Positions 1 through 5,441 of a stretch of DNA of 6,878 nt are shown one piece after another. A program made the position numbers and the translations under genes. Source of the stretch: Methylocapsa sp. (GTDB lineage: Bacteria; Pseudomonadota; Alphaproteobacteria; Rhizobiales; Beijerinckiaceae); assembly GCA_003162995.1 (NCBI GenBank), contig PLUZ01000134.1, positions 9,591 to 16,468 of the forward strand. Reading direction: 5' to 3'. The notes beneath the pieces are model-generated. The model was given only the letters and a program-made list of their open reading frames with translations. It did not search any database and was not told the DNA's origin. Every line of letters starts with the position of its first letter. Positions within the stretch are counted from its first letter, which is position 1.

Positions 1-16
1 TTTGCGTATCCTGGTT

Positions 17-45
17 TTGACGTCTTGATCAATAATAATTATGAA
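17..45 (+). promoter_or_regulatory. Weak candidate sigma-70 promoter in the AT-rich leader
   Basis: TTGACG at 17-22 is followed after 17 bases by TATGAA at 40-45, in the most AT-rich part of the window. The spacing is ideal and the boxes are near-consensus, but such matches occur by chance in AT-rich DNA. If real, it would give the membrane-protein gene at 211 a leader of about 160 bases. Apart from this, bases 1-210 show no convincing gene. Confidence 0.22.
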
Positions 46-203
46 TATGGGCTATTGGTAATAACCACAACCCTTGCTGTATAGGGTCATTTCATTTTGT
101 TTTCCTCTCATGCACGCTTGAGTTCCGCAAAGCAGTCGCGGCATAAAGGTGGACTGGGATTGAGATCGAGCGAATTCTGGCCATCCGGGCCTTTTCATGA
201 AGC

Positions 204-208
204 GGAGG
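204..208 (+). promoter_or_regulatory. Shine-Dalgarno-like GGAGG before the membrane-protein start
   Basis: GGAGG lies only 2 bases upstream of ATG 211, which is unusually close. It supports, but does not prove, this ATG as the start. An in-frame TTG at 160, preceded by AGGTGG about 7 bases upstream, is the main alternative. Confidence 0.4.
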
Positions 209-210
209 CC

Positions 211-1500
211 ATGTCCGTCGCCTTACAATCAAGTGACCCGCCAGCCGAGGCCGCGGCGAAAGTCCTGATTCGTCTTGGCCTGGCTGCTTTATTCGTCGCC
301 TTGCCATGCACGGGGATCTTTTGGCGCGGCGCGATCTATGTTCTTCTGCCCGTCGGCGCGACTTTGATCTTGATCGGCGCCATGCTGGATGCGCCCCGGC
401 ATATCGGCCGGAGGCTGCACGGCGCGCTTGTCTCGCCGGTTGGCTGCGCTGCGCTGTTTCTGACTTTCTGGGCCTGTTTGTCCTTGCTTTGGACTCCTTT
501 CCCGGAGGAAGCAGCCGACCGGTTTTTTAAATCCGCCAGCACCACCGTTCTCGCGGTGCTGGTTGCGGTCTATCTACCCCAAAAAACAAAGACTCTCGAT
601 CTTTACCTGCTGCCCATAGGCCTCGCGGCCGCAAGCGTGGCGACGCTCGCCCTTGCCCTTTTTGGCTCGTCCTGGTTTTTGGGCGGCTTCGAATTCGACG
701 AAACACTGTTTGAACGCTCGATGATTACCTCGATCGTTCTGGTCTGGCCGGCACTTGGCATGTTGTCTTTTCGCGAGCATTGGATCAGCGCTGCGCTTCT
801 CGCCATTCTCGTCGCTGCTGTAGCGCTGGCGGGATTTGCCCAGATCGCACTTTTGGCGACGGGCGCCGGCGCATTCACCTTCGCCGTGGCCATGTCCGGC
901 CCCGCCCGGACGGCGCGGGTTCTCGCGTGGCTATTCGGACTCTTGATCATGTTCGCGCCAGCACTCCCTTTGATTTACCGACTGGCTCTGAGGCTGAGTG
1001 GGTTTGAGCCTGGCGCCGGCTCCGCCCCTATGCTGATTTGGAGCGATCTCATTGTTTCACAATGGCCGCGTTTGATAACGGGGCACGGCTTCGACTTCGT
1101 GCATCAAGGATTGAGCTTCGGCTATTTGCCAGAACGGTCGCCGAGAAGCCTTTTGTTCGTTATCTGGTATGACCTTGGCCTCGCCGGTGTTGCCGGTTTC
1201 ATGATCCTTGTCGTGCAAACCTTTCGGAGCGCCGGGGCAATCCCGGCGAAGGCTGCCCCGGCCTTGCTCGCGGGCCTCGTCGCGATCTTGACGATCGCCA
1301 TTCTGGGAATTGCGACGGCGCAGATCTGGTGGGTGACCCTCCTTGACTGCGATGCCATCGCATTCGCGATTCTCCTTAAGGGAATAGACAGGGCACAACG
1401 GCCGGATGCTCAGGCGATTCGTGCAATCGAGCCGGAAGCTCCACAAGAGCCAGGGCAAGAAAGCGCTGCGGTTTCCCGAGGCTCCGCCGCCATATCCTAG
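211..1500 (+). CDS. O-antigen ligase / Wzy polymerase-like polytopic membrane protein
   Basis: The predicted product is 429 residues and almost entirely hydrophobic, with about 11-12 membrane segments separated by short polar loops. It fits the Wzy_C/O-antigen ligase (WaaL, ExoQ-like) class of inner-membrane enzymes, which join or polymerise lipid-linked polysaccharide units on the periplasmic face. The best signature is the large loop before the last three or four helices. It contains a tryptophan-rich stretch, GHGFDFVHQG (about residues 291-300, with His292 and His298), and then a helix with YDLGLAGVAGF. This resembles the G-x-G...H...G-x-x-G pattern of that family. The frame stays open upstream to a TTG at 97, but the segment before 211 is polar and not family-like, so ATG 211 is preferred. 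The C-terminal tail (about 40 residues) is hydrophilic and rich in Ala, Pro and Glu. No glycosyltransferase gene lies beside it here, so ligase and polymerase cannot be told apart. The stop codon lies at the edge of repeat A. Confidence 0.72.
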   Translation: MSVALQSSDPPAEAAAKVLIRLGLAALFVALPCTGIFWRGAIYVLLPVGATLILIGAMLDAPRHIGRRLHGALVSPVGCAALFLTFWACLSLLWTPFPEEAADRFFKSASTTVLAVLVAVYLPQKTKTLDLYLLPIGLAAASVATLALALFGSSWFLGGFEFDETLFERSMITSIVLVWPALGMLSFREHWISAALLAILVAAVALAGFAQIALLATGAGAFTFAVAMSGPARTARVLAWLFGLLIMFAPALPLIYRLALRLSGFEPGAGSAPMLIWSDLIVSQWPRLITGHGFDFVHQGLSFGYLPERSPRSLLFVIWYDLGLAGVAGFMILVVQTFRSAGAIPAKAAPALLAGLVAILTIAILGIATAQIWWVTLLDCDAIAFAILLKGIDRAQRPDAQAIRAIEPEAPQEPGQESAAVSRGSAAIS

Positions 1501-1600
1501 AGCATGATCCCAAAAAGTTGCAGACTTTCTGGATAAGATCATGCGACAAAACAAAGAGATAGAGCCCATGAGCGATTCATCTTGAAGCGATCATGGTCTC
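1499..1600 (+). repeat. RIME-like intergenic palindromic repeat, copy A
   Basis: About 100 bp with two palindromes. The first pairs AGCATGATCC near 1501 with GGATAAGATCATGC ending at 1544, around inner arms AAAAAGTT and GACTTTCT. The second pairs GAGCCCATGA near 1563 with TCATGGTCTC ending at 1600. This matches the general design of the palindromic elements common between genes in Hyphomicrobiales (RIME1-type, roughly 100-115 bp with two large palindromes). It starts on the TAG stop of the upstream gene and ends where copy B begins. Confidence 0.75.
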
Positions 1601-1713
1601 GGGCATGTCCCGAAAAAGTTGCTCGGCTTTTTTGATGAGGACATGCTCCAACTCTTTGATTTTATGTGAGTCCTTATCAATCAAATGAATCCAATTGATC
1701 GGGACGCGCTCTA
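1601..1713 (+). repeat. RIME-like intergenic palindromic repeat, copy B
   Basis: Directly abuts copy A. The first palindrome pairs GCATGTCC (1603-1610) with GGACATGC (1639-1646), with inner arms GAAAAAGT and the T-rich run near 1628. A weaker second palindrome pairs ATCAAT near 1677 with ATTGAT near 1695. The element ends in GCGCTCTA. It is clearly the same subfamily as copies C and D (shared GCTCCAA, CTTTGA and GAGTCCTTAT blocks), while copy A is a different subfamily with the same architecture. Confidence 0.78.
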
Positions 1714-1875
1714 ACAGAAATCGCGAATTTGTGATGGCAAAAAGCAGGAATCGGCGGCGAATCCGCCTTGGTGGGATCAACGGATTGTGACCTGCGCGCA
1801 ATGGTTGCCGGGCAATTGCTAATAATCGCGAAAGAGGTCTTGCGGCGGGAGGCCAAGCGGACTTAACATTAGCAA
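1714..1875. other. Leader region of the GNAT gene
   Basis: No gene is seen. A small GC hairpin with 5-bp arms GGCGG and CCGCC lies at 1753-1767. A perfect 8-bp inverted repeat pairs TTGCTAAT (1816-1823) with ATTAGCAA (1868-1875), the right arm touching the ATG at 1876. The only Shine-Dalgarno-like run, GGGAGG near 1847-1852, is more than 20 bases from the ATG in linear distance. No convincing promoter boxes were found. Confidence 0.45.
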
Positions 1876-2382
1876 ATGATCGAGGCAGTCATCACCATCC
1901 GGAATGCGCGCGAAGGCGATGCCGAAGGGATCGCGGAGGTGCATGACGCCGCATGGCGCGATGCCTATCGCGGCCTGATACCCGGCCGCGAGCTCGAACA
2001 GATGATCGCCCGTCGCGGACCGCGCTGGTGGCACTCGGCCATTGTAGGGGGGTCGCGTCTTCTGGTCCTTGATTTTGATGAGACCATCGGCGGCTATGCA
2101 AGCTATGGGCGCAATCGCAAGCCTTCCTTGCCTTATGGAGGAGAGATTTTCGAACTCTATATTGCCCCTGAGTTTCAAGGGCTTGGGTTCGGTACGCGTC
2201 TTTTCGAGGTGGCCCGCAAGGATCTCGCCGAGCACGGCTACTCATCTTTTCTTGTCTGGGCATTGGCCGACAATGAGCGGGCGGTTGAATTCTACGTAAA
2301 GCTCGGCGGCAGGAAGCTATGCCAGGGGACCGAGCGTTTCGGTTCGGAAATCCGCGGCAGGACTGCATTTGCGTTCGACTAG
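1876..2382 (+). CDS. GNAT-family N-acetyltransferase, substrate unknown
   Basis: The 168-residue product has the full GNAT fold signature. The N-terminus ITIRNAREGDAEGIAEVH is the typical first strand and helix, followed by an AW...YRGL segment. Motif A is FELYIAPEFQGLGFGTRLFE (about residues 91-110), including the Q-x-x-G-x-G acetyl-CoA pyrophosphate loop. Motif B is ALADNERAVEFYVKLGGRKL (about residues 136-155), with the Asn and Tyr usual in the family. Such enzymes move an acetyl group from acetyl-CoA to an amine on a small molecule or protein; the sequence does not say which. ATG 1876 is the only reasonable start, because an in-frame TAG lies at 1870-1872. The gene stands alone, flanked on both sides by RIME-like repeats, so no partner can be inferred. 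Base composition looks like its neighbours. Confidence 0.88.
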   Translation: MIEAVITIRNAREGDAEGIAEVHDAAWRDAYRGLIPGRELEQMIARRGPRWWHSAIVGGSRLLVLDFDETIGGYASYGRNRKPSLPYGGEIFELYIAPEFQGLGFGTRLFEVARKDLAEHGYSSFLVWALADNERAVEFYVKLGGRKLCQGTERFGSEIRGRTAFAFD

Positions 2383-2409
2383 ACCTGCCCGCTAGCTCGT
2401 CGCGTCGCG

Positions 2410-2445
2410 TATCCAAAAAGTCCTTGACGTTTCGGGATCATGCTG
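2410..2445 (-). repeat. Degenerate, inverted partial copy of the repeat A palindrome
   Basis: Starting with TATCCAAAAAGTC and ending with GGGATCATGCTGA, this stretch matches the reverse complement of the first palindrome of copy A (1499-1537) at most positions. Several substitutions fall in the middle. Only the first palindrome is recognisable, so it looks like a decayed or truncated copy in the opposite orientation to A-D. Confidence 0.55.
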
Positions 2446-2473
2446 AATTCTGATAGAGAGTGCGCCAGGCATC

Positions 2474-2586
2474 AGAGCATGCCCCGAGAAAGTTGCTCGA
2501 CTTTTTCGATAAGGACATGCTCCAATTCTTTGAGTTTGGGCGAGTCCTTATTGATCAAATGATTCCATTTGTTCGGGACACGCCCA
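2474..2586 (+). repeat. RIME-like intergenic palindromic repeat, copy C
   Basis: Close relative of copy B over its whole length. It begins AGAGCATGCCCCGAGAAAGT, pairs with the CGACTTTTTCG and GGACATGCT arms, and continues through the shared GAGTCCTTAT block. The second palindrome pairs CAAATG with CATTTG around the ATTC near 2561. The right end, GGGACACGCCC, has lost the GCTCTA terminus seen in B and D. Confidence 0.77.
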
Positions 2587-2642
2587 AACATCGACCTGCG
2601 AAAATAATAAAGCCAGCTCTACATCTGTCTTCGGAGCGGACC

Positions 2643-2678
2643 GGAAGATGATCGAATCTTTCGATTCTGGCATCTTCC
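2643..2678. other. Imperfect hairpin between repeats C and D
   Basis: GGAAGATG (2643-2650) pairs with CATCTTCC (2671-2678), and inside it GAATC pairs with GATTC around a TTTC loop, with a 3-base mismatch between the two stems. It has no following U-run of the classical kind, so a terminator role is only possible. It is not obviously part of the RIME-like units. Confidence 0.5.
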
Positions 2679-2724
2679 TTTCGCGTAACCGCAGCAATAA
2701 AAGTGTAAGTTGTAGGCACGCATG

Positions 2725-2770
2725 GTGAGCTTGCGCCCCGGTCCAGACAAGACCGGTCGCCTAAGCTCAC
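2725..2770. other. Long imperfect hairpin abutting repeat D
   Basis: GTGAGCTT (2725-2732) pairs with AAGCTCAC (2763-2770), and the stem continues through the GC-rich arms ending CCGGTC (2743) and starting GACCGG (2751) around a CAGACAA loop. There is one mismatch and one extra base. Its right arm ends exactly one base before copy D starts. It could be a terminator-like structure without a U-run, a second repeat type, or an RNA element. Confidence 0.55.
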
Positions 2771-2885
2771 AGAGCATGTCCTGAAAAAGTCGATCGACTT
2801 TCTCGATAAGGACATGCTCCAAGTCTTTGACTCTGAGCGATTCCTTTTCGGGCACGTGATCTTATGTGACAGAAAAGCGCTCTAG
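2771..2885 (+). repeat. RIME-like intergenic palindromic repeat, copy D
   Basis: Begins AGAGCATGTCCTGAAAAAGT and pairs with GACTTTCTCG and GGACATGCT arms (first palindrome 2773-2818). It then follows the B/C layout with a more divergent second half and ends in GCGCTCTAG. The terminal AGAGC and GCTCT are inverted relative to each other. It lies about 70 bases upstream of the pyrophosphatase gene. Confidence 0.75.
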
Positions 2886-2946
2886 CGCCGCCTCGCTGTA
2901 TTTCGTCCGGTGCCAAGCGCTCTCAGGAAATTTTGATGCTAGACGT

Positions 2947-2950
2947 GGAG
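2947..2950 (+). promoter_or_regulatory. Ribosome binding site of the pyrophosphatase gene
   Basis: GGAG is 6 bases upstream of ATG 2957, the cleanest Shine-Dalgarno in the window, and it fixes that start. No clear promoter boxes were found in 2886-2946. Confidence 0.7.
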
Positions 2951-2956
2951 TAAGAT

Positions 2957-3496
2957 ATGATTTTGGAAGCGATTTCCATTGGTAAAAATCCGCCGCGCGA
3001 GGTGAATGTCCTGATTGAAGTGCCAATCGGCGGCGAGCCGATCAAATATGAATTGGATAAAAAAGCAGGCGTTCTGTTTGTTGATCGGTTCCTCTATACG
3101 TCAATGCGATATCCCGGCAATTATGGTTTCATTCCCCATACTTTGTCGGATGATGGCGATCCTTGCGACGTGATCATCGCCAATACCCGCGCGATCGTCC
3201 CCGGCGCGATTATGAGCTGCAAAGTGGTCGGCGTTCTGTTGATGCGCGACGAACAGGGCCAGGATGAAAAAATTGTCGCGGTTCCCGCGGCGCATCTTAC
3301 CAAGCGCTACGAAAACATCGAAAACTATACCGATTTGCCGGAGATCACATTGCGTCAGTTCGAGCACTTCTTTGCCCATTACAAGGATCTCGAGCCGGGC
3401 AAATGGGTCAAGATCGACCGCTGGGGCGATGCCGAAGAGGCCCGCAGCATCGTGCAAAAGGCGATCCAAAAAGCGGCCGAAAACAAAGATCCGTGA
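2957..3496 (+). CDS. ppa: Inorganic pyrophosphatase, family I
   Basis: Soluble cytoplasmic enzyme that hydrolyses pyrophosphate to two phosphates, pulling nucleotide, protein and polysaccharide synthesis forward. At 179 residues it is the usual bacterial length (E. coli 176). The family I metal-binding signature DDGDPCDV is at residues 65-72. The known active-site set is present, shifted by one from E. coli numbering: Glu21, Lys30, Glu32, Arg44, Tyr52, Tyr56, Asp66, Asp68, Asp71, Asp98, Asp103, Lys105, Tyr142 and Lys143. Nothing essential is missing. A good Shine-Dalgarno supports the start. It is preceded by repeat D and converges on metW with 6 bp between the two stops. Confidence 0.97.
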   Translation: MILEAISIGKNPPREVNVLIEVPIGGEPIKYELDKKAGVLFVDRFLYTSMRYPGNYGFIPHTLSDDGDPCDVIIANTRAIVPGAIMSCKVVGVLLMRDEQGQDEKIVAVPAAHLTKRYENIENYTDLPEITLRQFEHFFAHYKDLEPGKWVKIDRWGDAEEARSIVQKAIQKAAENKDP

Positions 3497-3500
3497 CGTT

Positions 3501-3521
3501 TCTCACCGCTTGCGGGTGAGA
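3501..3521. terminator. Possible shared hairpin at the ppa/metW convergence
   Basis: TCTCACC (3501-3507) pairs perfectly with GGTGAGA (3515-3521) around a 7-base loop. It sits just after the ppa stop and covers the metW stop codon and the last metW codons. There is no T-run on either side, so it is a weak intrinsic terminator candidate. Its location between convergent genes is the main argument. Confidence 0.35.
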
Positions 3522-4153
3522 CGAAAGACACCTTGTTCCCCGAACAGGTTCCAAATCCAGGGCTCGCTATAATTCAATGGCACGCCGGAATGATCGAGCG
3601 CCACGCCACGCTCGATCCTCGCATCGATCTCACGCACGAGCGTGATAAAATCTTGGATCGTGCAAAAATGGATGTTTGGCGTTTCATACCAGGCGCAAGA
3701 CAGATTGCGCGTCAACGGCATGTGCCCGCCGAAGGCCACTTGGAGCCGGATGCGCCAATGGCCGAAATTCGGAAACGACACAATCGCGTGGCGGCCGATC
3801 CGCAACATCTGTTCAAGCACTTTGCGCGGCTGGCGTGTCGCCTGCAATGTCTGGGAGAGAATTACATAGTCGAAGGCTTTGTCGGGATAGCCGGCAAGAT
3901 CCGTGTCGGCATCCCCTTGAATGACCGAAAGCCCCTTGGCGACGCAGTCGTTGACACCGCGCTGGGAAAGCTCAATGCCGCGTGCGTCTACCTCTTTTTC
4001 TTCGGCGAGCAACCGCAACAGCGTGCCATCGCCACATCCGACATCGAGAACGCGGCTCCTTGGCTCCACCATATCCGCGATGAGCAGCAGATCGACGCGC
4101 GCCGGAATCGTATGAGTTCGCTGGGTATCGTTAGCGCGCGTCTTTGCCGTCAC
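3503..4153 (-). CDS. metW: MetW, methionine biosynthesis methyltransferase-fold protein
   Basis: The 216-residue product has a class I SAM-dependent methyltransferase fold. Motif I is VLDVGCGDG (residues 35-43), followed by the acidic end of strand 2 in ARGIELS and then an FDYVILSQTLQ segment. Strongly MetW-like parts are VSFPNFGHWRIRLQ, TPNIHFCTIQDF and the YSEPWIWNLFGEQGVF tail. MetW is known to work with MetX in homoserine acylation in many proteobacteria; whether it methylates anything is unclear. It starts with GTG 3 bases after the metX stop (TGA-atc-GTG), so translation is probably coupled to metX; a G-rich run at the end of metX may serve as its ribosome site. Confidence 0.94.
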   Translation of the reverse strand: MTAKTRANDTQRTHTIPARVDLLLIADMVEPRSRVLDVGCGDGTLLRLLAEEKEVDARGIELSQRGVNDCVAKGLSVIQGDADTDLAGYPDKAFDYVILSQTLQATRQPRKVLEQMLRIGRHAIVSFPNFGHWRIRLQVAFGGHMPLTRNLSCAWYETPNIHFCTIQDFITLVREIDARIERGVALDHSGVPLNYSEPWIWNLFGEQGVFRLTRKR

Positions 4154-4156
4154 GAT

Positions 4157-5365
4157 TCAAATCGCCCCGCTTTTGGCTGGCGCGATGCCCCTCGCCCGCG
4201 CCGCTGCATCGAGAAACCCGCGCGAGGTCGCGATGAACTCAGGGGTGTCCAACAAAAACGCGTCATGGCCACGATCGGTCTCGATATCGACAAAGGAAAC
4301 CGAGGCGCCGCCCGCGTTCAAAGCATGCACGATCGCGCGCGAGGCTTGCGTCGGATAGAGCCAGTCCGAATTGAAGGACACGACGCAGAACCGGCTTTTG
4401 GAACCTTTGAAGGCATGCGCAAGGGATCCGCCATAATCGGCGGCGAGATCGAAATAATCGCAGGCCCTCGTCACATAGAGATAGGAATTTGCATCGAAGC
4501 GGTCGACAAAGCTTGTGCCTTGATAACGCAAATAGTTCTCGATTTGGAAATCGGCATCGAAAGAGAAGGTCGGGGCGCTGCGGTCCTGCAGTTTGCGGCC
4601 AAATTTGCTCTGCAAGGCCTCGTCCGACAAATAGGTGATATGAGCCGCCATTCTGGCAACGGCTAGTCCCTTGGTCGGGATGACACCTTCTTCAAGATAG
4701 CGGCCTTGGCGCCAATCAGGATCGGCCATGACCGCTTGGCGTCCAACCTCATGGAAGGCAATATTCTGCGAGGAGTGTCTCGCGGCGGTCGCGATCGGCA
4801 TCGCGGCGAAAACGCGATCCGGAAAACTCGCCGCCCATTGCAAGACCTGCATGCCGCCCATGGAACCGCCGGCGACACAAAGCAGCATGTCTATGCCGAG
4901 ATGATCAATGAGCATGGCTTGCGCATGAACCATGTCCTTGATCGTGACCACCGGAAGATCGAGGCCATAGGGCCGGCCGGTCGCAGGATTGAGCGAGGCG
5001 GGCCCCGTGGTGCCCATGCAGCCGCCGATGACATTTGATGCAATGACGAAATAGCGATTGGTGTCGATCGGCCGGCCCGGACCGACCATTGTGTGCCACC
5101 AGCCCGCTTTCCCAGTAATGGGATGTTCGTTGGCGACATGCTGGTCGCCGGTCAGGGCATGACAAACCAAAATCGCGTTCGACTTATTGGCGTTGAGGTC
5201 TCCGTAGGTTTGATAGGCGATTGTCAAGGGGCTGAGCGAGACCCCGGCATCCATTTTGAGCGGACGATCGGCGCCGAAATGCACAACGAGGCTGTTCGGT
5301 GCGTCAACCTCGCGAAGACCCGCCGCTTTACTTGCAGGAACGAATTGCACGAAACTGCCAATCAT
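4157..5365 (-). CDS. metX: MetX, homoserine O-acyltransferase (acetyl or succinyl donor not resolved)
   Basis: The 402-residue alpha/beta-hydrolase-fold enzyme activates homoserine by O-acylation, the first committed step of methionine synthesis. The nucleophile elbow is GGSMGG with Ser168. The rest of the catalytic triad fits Asp334 in FNSDWLYPT and His367 in ETDRGHDAF. Other family landmarks are CHALTGDQH (68-76), [10 protein letters not shown] (88-97) and [17 protein letters not shown] (111-127). Length is normal to slightly long. MetX-type enzymes can use acetyl-CoA or succinyl-CoA, and in alphaproteobacteria either is possible, so acetyltransferase is only the default name. ATG 5365 has no Shine-Dalgarno before it. 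GTG six codons in is an alternative. A palindrome and promoter-like boxes lie just upstream. Confidence 0.95.
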   Translation of the reverse strand: MIGSFVQFVPASKAAGLREVDAPNSLVVHFGADRPLKMDAGVSLSPLTIAYQTYGDLNANKSNAILVCHALTGDQHVANEHPITGKAGWWHTMVGPGRPIDTNRYFVIASNVIGGCMGTTGPASLNPATGRPYGLDLPVVTIKDMVHAQAMLIDHLGIDMLLCVAGGSMGGMQVLQWAASFPDRVFAAMPIATAARHSSQNIAFHEVGRQAVMADPDWRQGRYLEEGVIPTKGLAVARMAAHITYLSDEALQSKFGRKLQDRSAPTFSFDADFQIENYLRYQGTSFVDRFDANSYLYVTRACDYFDLAADYGGSLAHAFKGSKSRFCVVSFNSDWLYPTQASRAIVHALNAGGASVSFVDIETDRGHDAFLLDTPEFIATSRGFLDAAARARGIAPAKSGAI

Positions 5366-5373
5366 TCGATATG

Positions 5374-5390
5374 ACGAACATAATGTTCGT
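5374..5390. promoter_or_regulatory. 17-bp perfect palindrome, probable operator of metXW
   Basis: ACGAACAT (5374-5381), one central A, then ATGTTCGT (5383-5390) make 8-bp perfect arms, with outer bases also largely pairing. The site is 9 to 25 bases upstream of the metX ATG and overlaps the start point predicted from the adjacent boxes. That position suits a dimeric repressor. The binding protein is not known; the motif is not the GTTC-N7-GTTC direct repeat of alphaproteobacterial LexA. Confidence 0.6.
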
Positions 5391-5420
5391 TATATGGGAG
5401 CGATCGAAAAAAAGAGTCAA
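5389..5420 (-). promoter_or_regulatory. Candidate promoter of metX-metW
   Basis: Reading the minus strand, TTGACT (5420-5415) is followed by CATATAAC (5396-5389). The spacing is 18 bases to CATATA or 20 to TATAAC, at or beyond the long end of normal. It lies in the 76-bp gap after panD, implying that metXW can be transcribed apart from panD. Confidence 0.45.
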
Positions 5421-5441
5421 GATTGAGCTGCTATCGGAGAA

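Noticed and set aside
97..210. N-terminal extension of the membrane protein from a TTG at 97
   Set aside because: The extra 38 residues are polar and unlike the family N-terminus, while ATG 211 has GGAGG just upstream; TTG 160 remains a minor alternative.
1057..1569. Minus-strand open frame of 170 codons opposite the membrane-protein gene
   Set aside because: It is antisense to a convincing membrane protein, has an Arg/Gly-rich composition typical of shadow frames, and starts inside repeat A.
1577..1801. Small minus-strand frame across repeats A and B
   Set aside because: Its only recurring sequence is the translated repeat itself, with many amino-acid changes between copies and no ribosome site; kept as a finding about the repeats, not as a gene.
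2460..2651. Small plus-strand frame across repeat C
   Set aside because: It is mostly repeat sequence and has no upstream Shine-Dalgarno or conserved features.
1499..2885. CRISPR array
   Set aside because: The repeats are about 100 bp, palindromic, irregularly spaced and separated by a gene, with no short spacers.
3533..4666. Long plus-strand open frame (377 codons) opposite metW and metX
   Set aside because: It lies entirely antisense to two clearly recognised genes, has no family-like motifs and no ribosome site; it is a by-product of GC-rich codon use.
5374..5390. LexA/SOS box reading of the GAAC...GTTC palindrome
   Set aside because: Alphaproteobacterial LexA sites are GTTC-N7-GTTC direct repeats, and the Gram-positive box has a 4-base centre; here the centre is 5 bases and the gene is biosynthetic.
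5366..5441. SAM riboswitch upstream of metX
   Set aside because: The gap is only 76 bases and contains a poly-T stretch, promoter-like boxes and a short palindrome; no pseudoknot-like arrangement was recognised. A covariance-model search would settle it.
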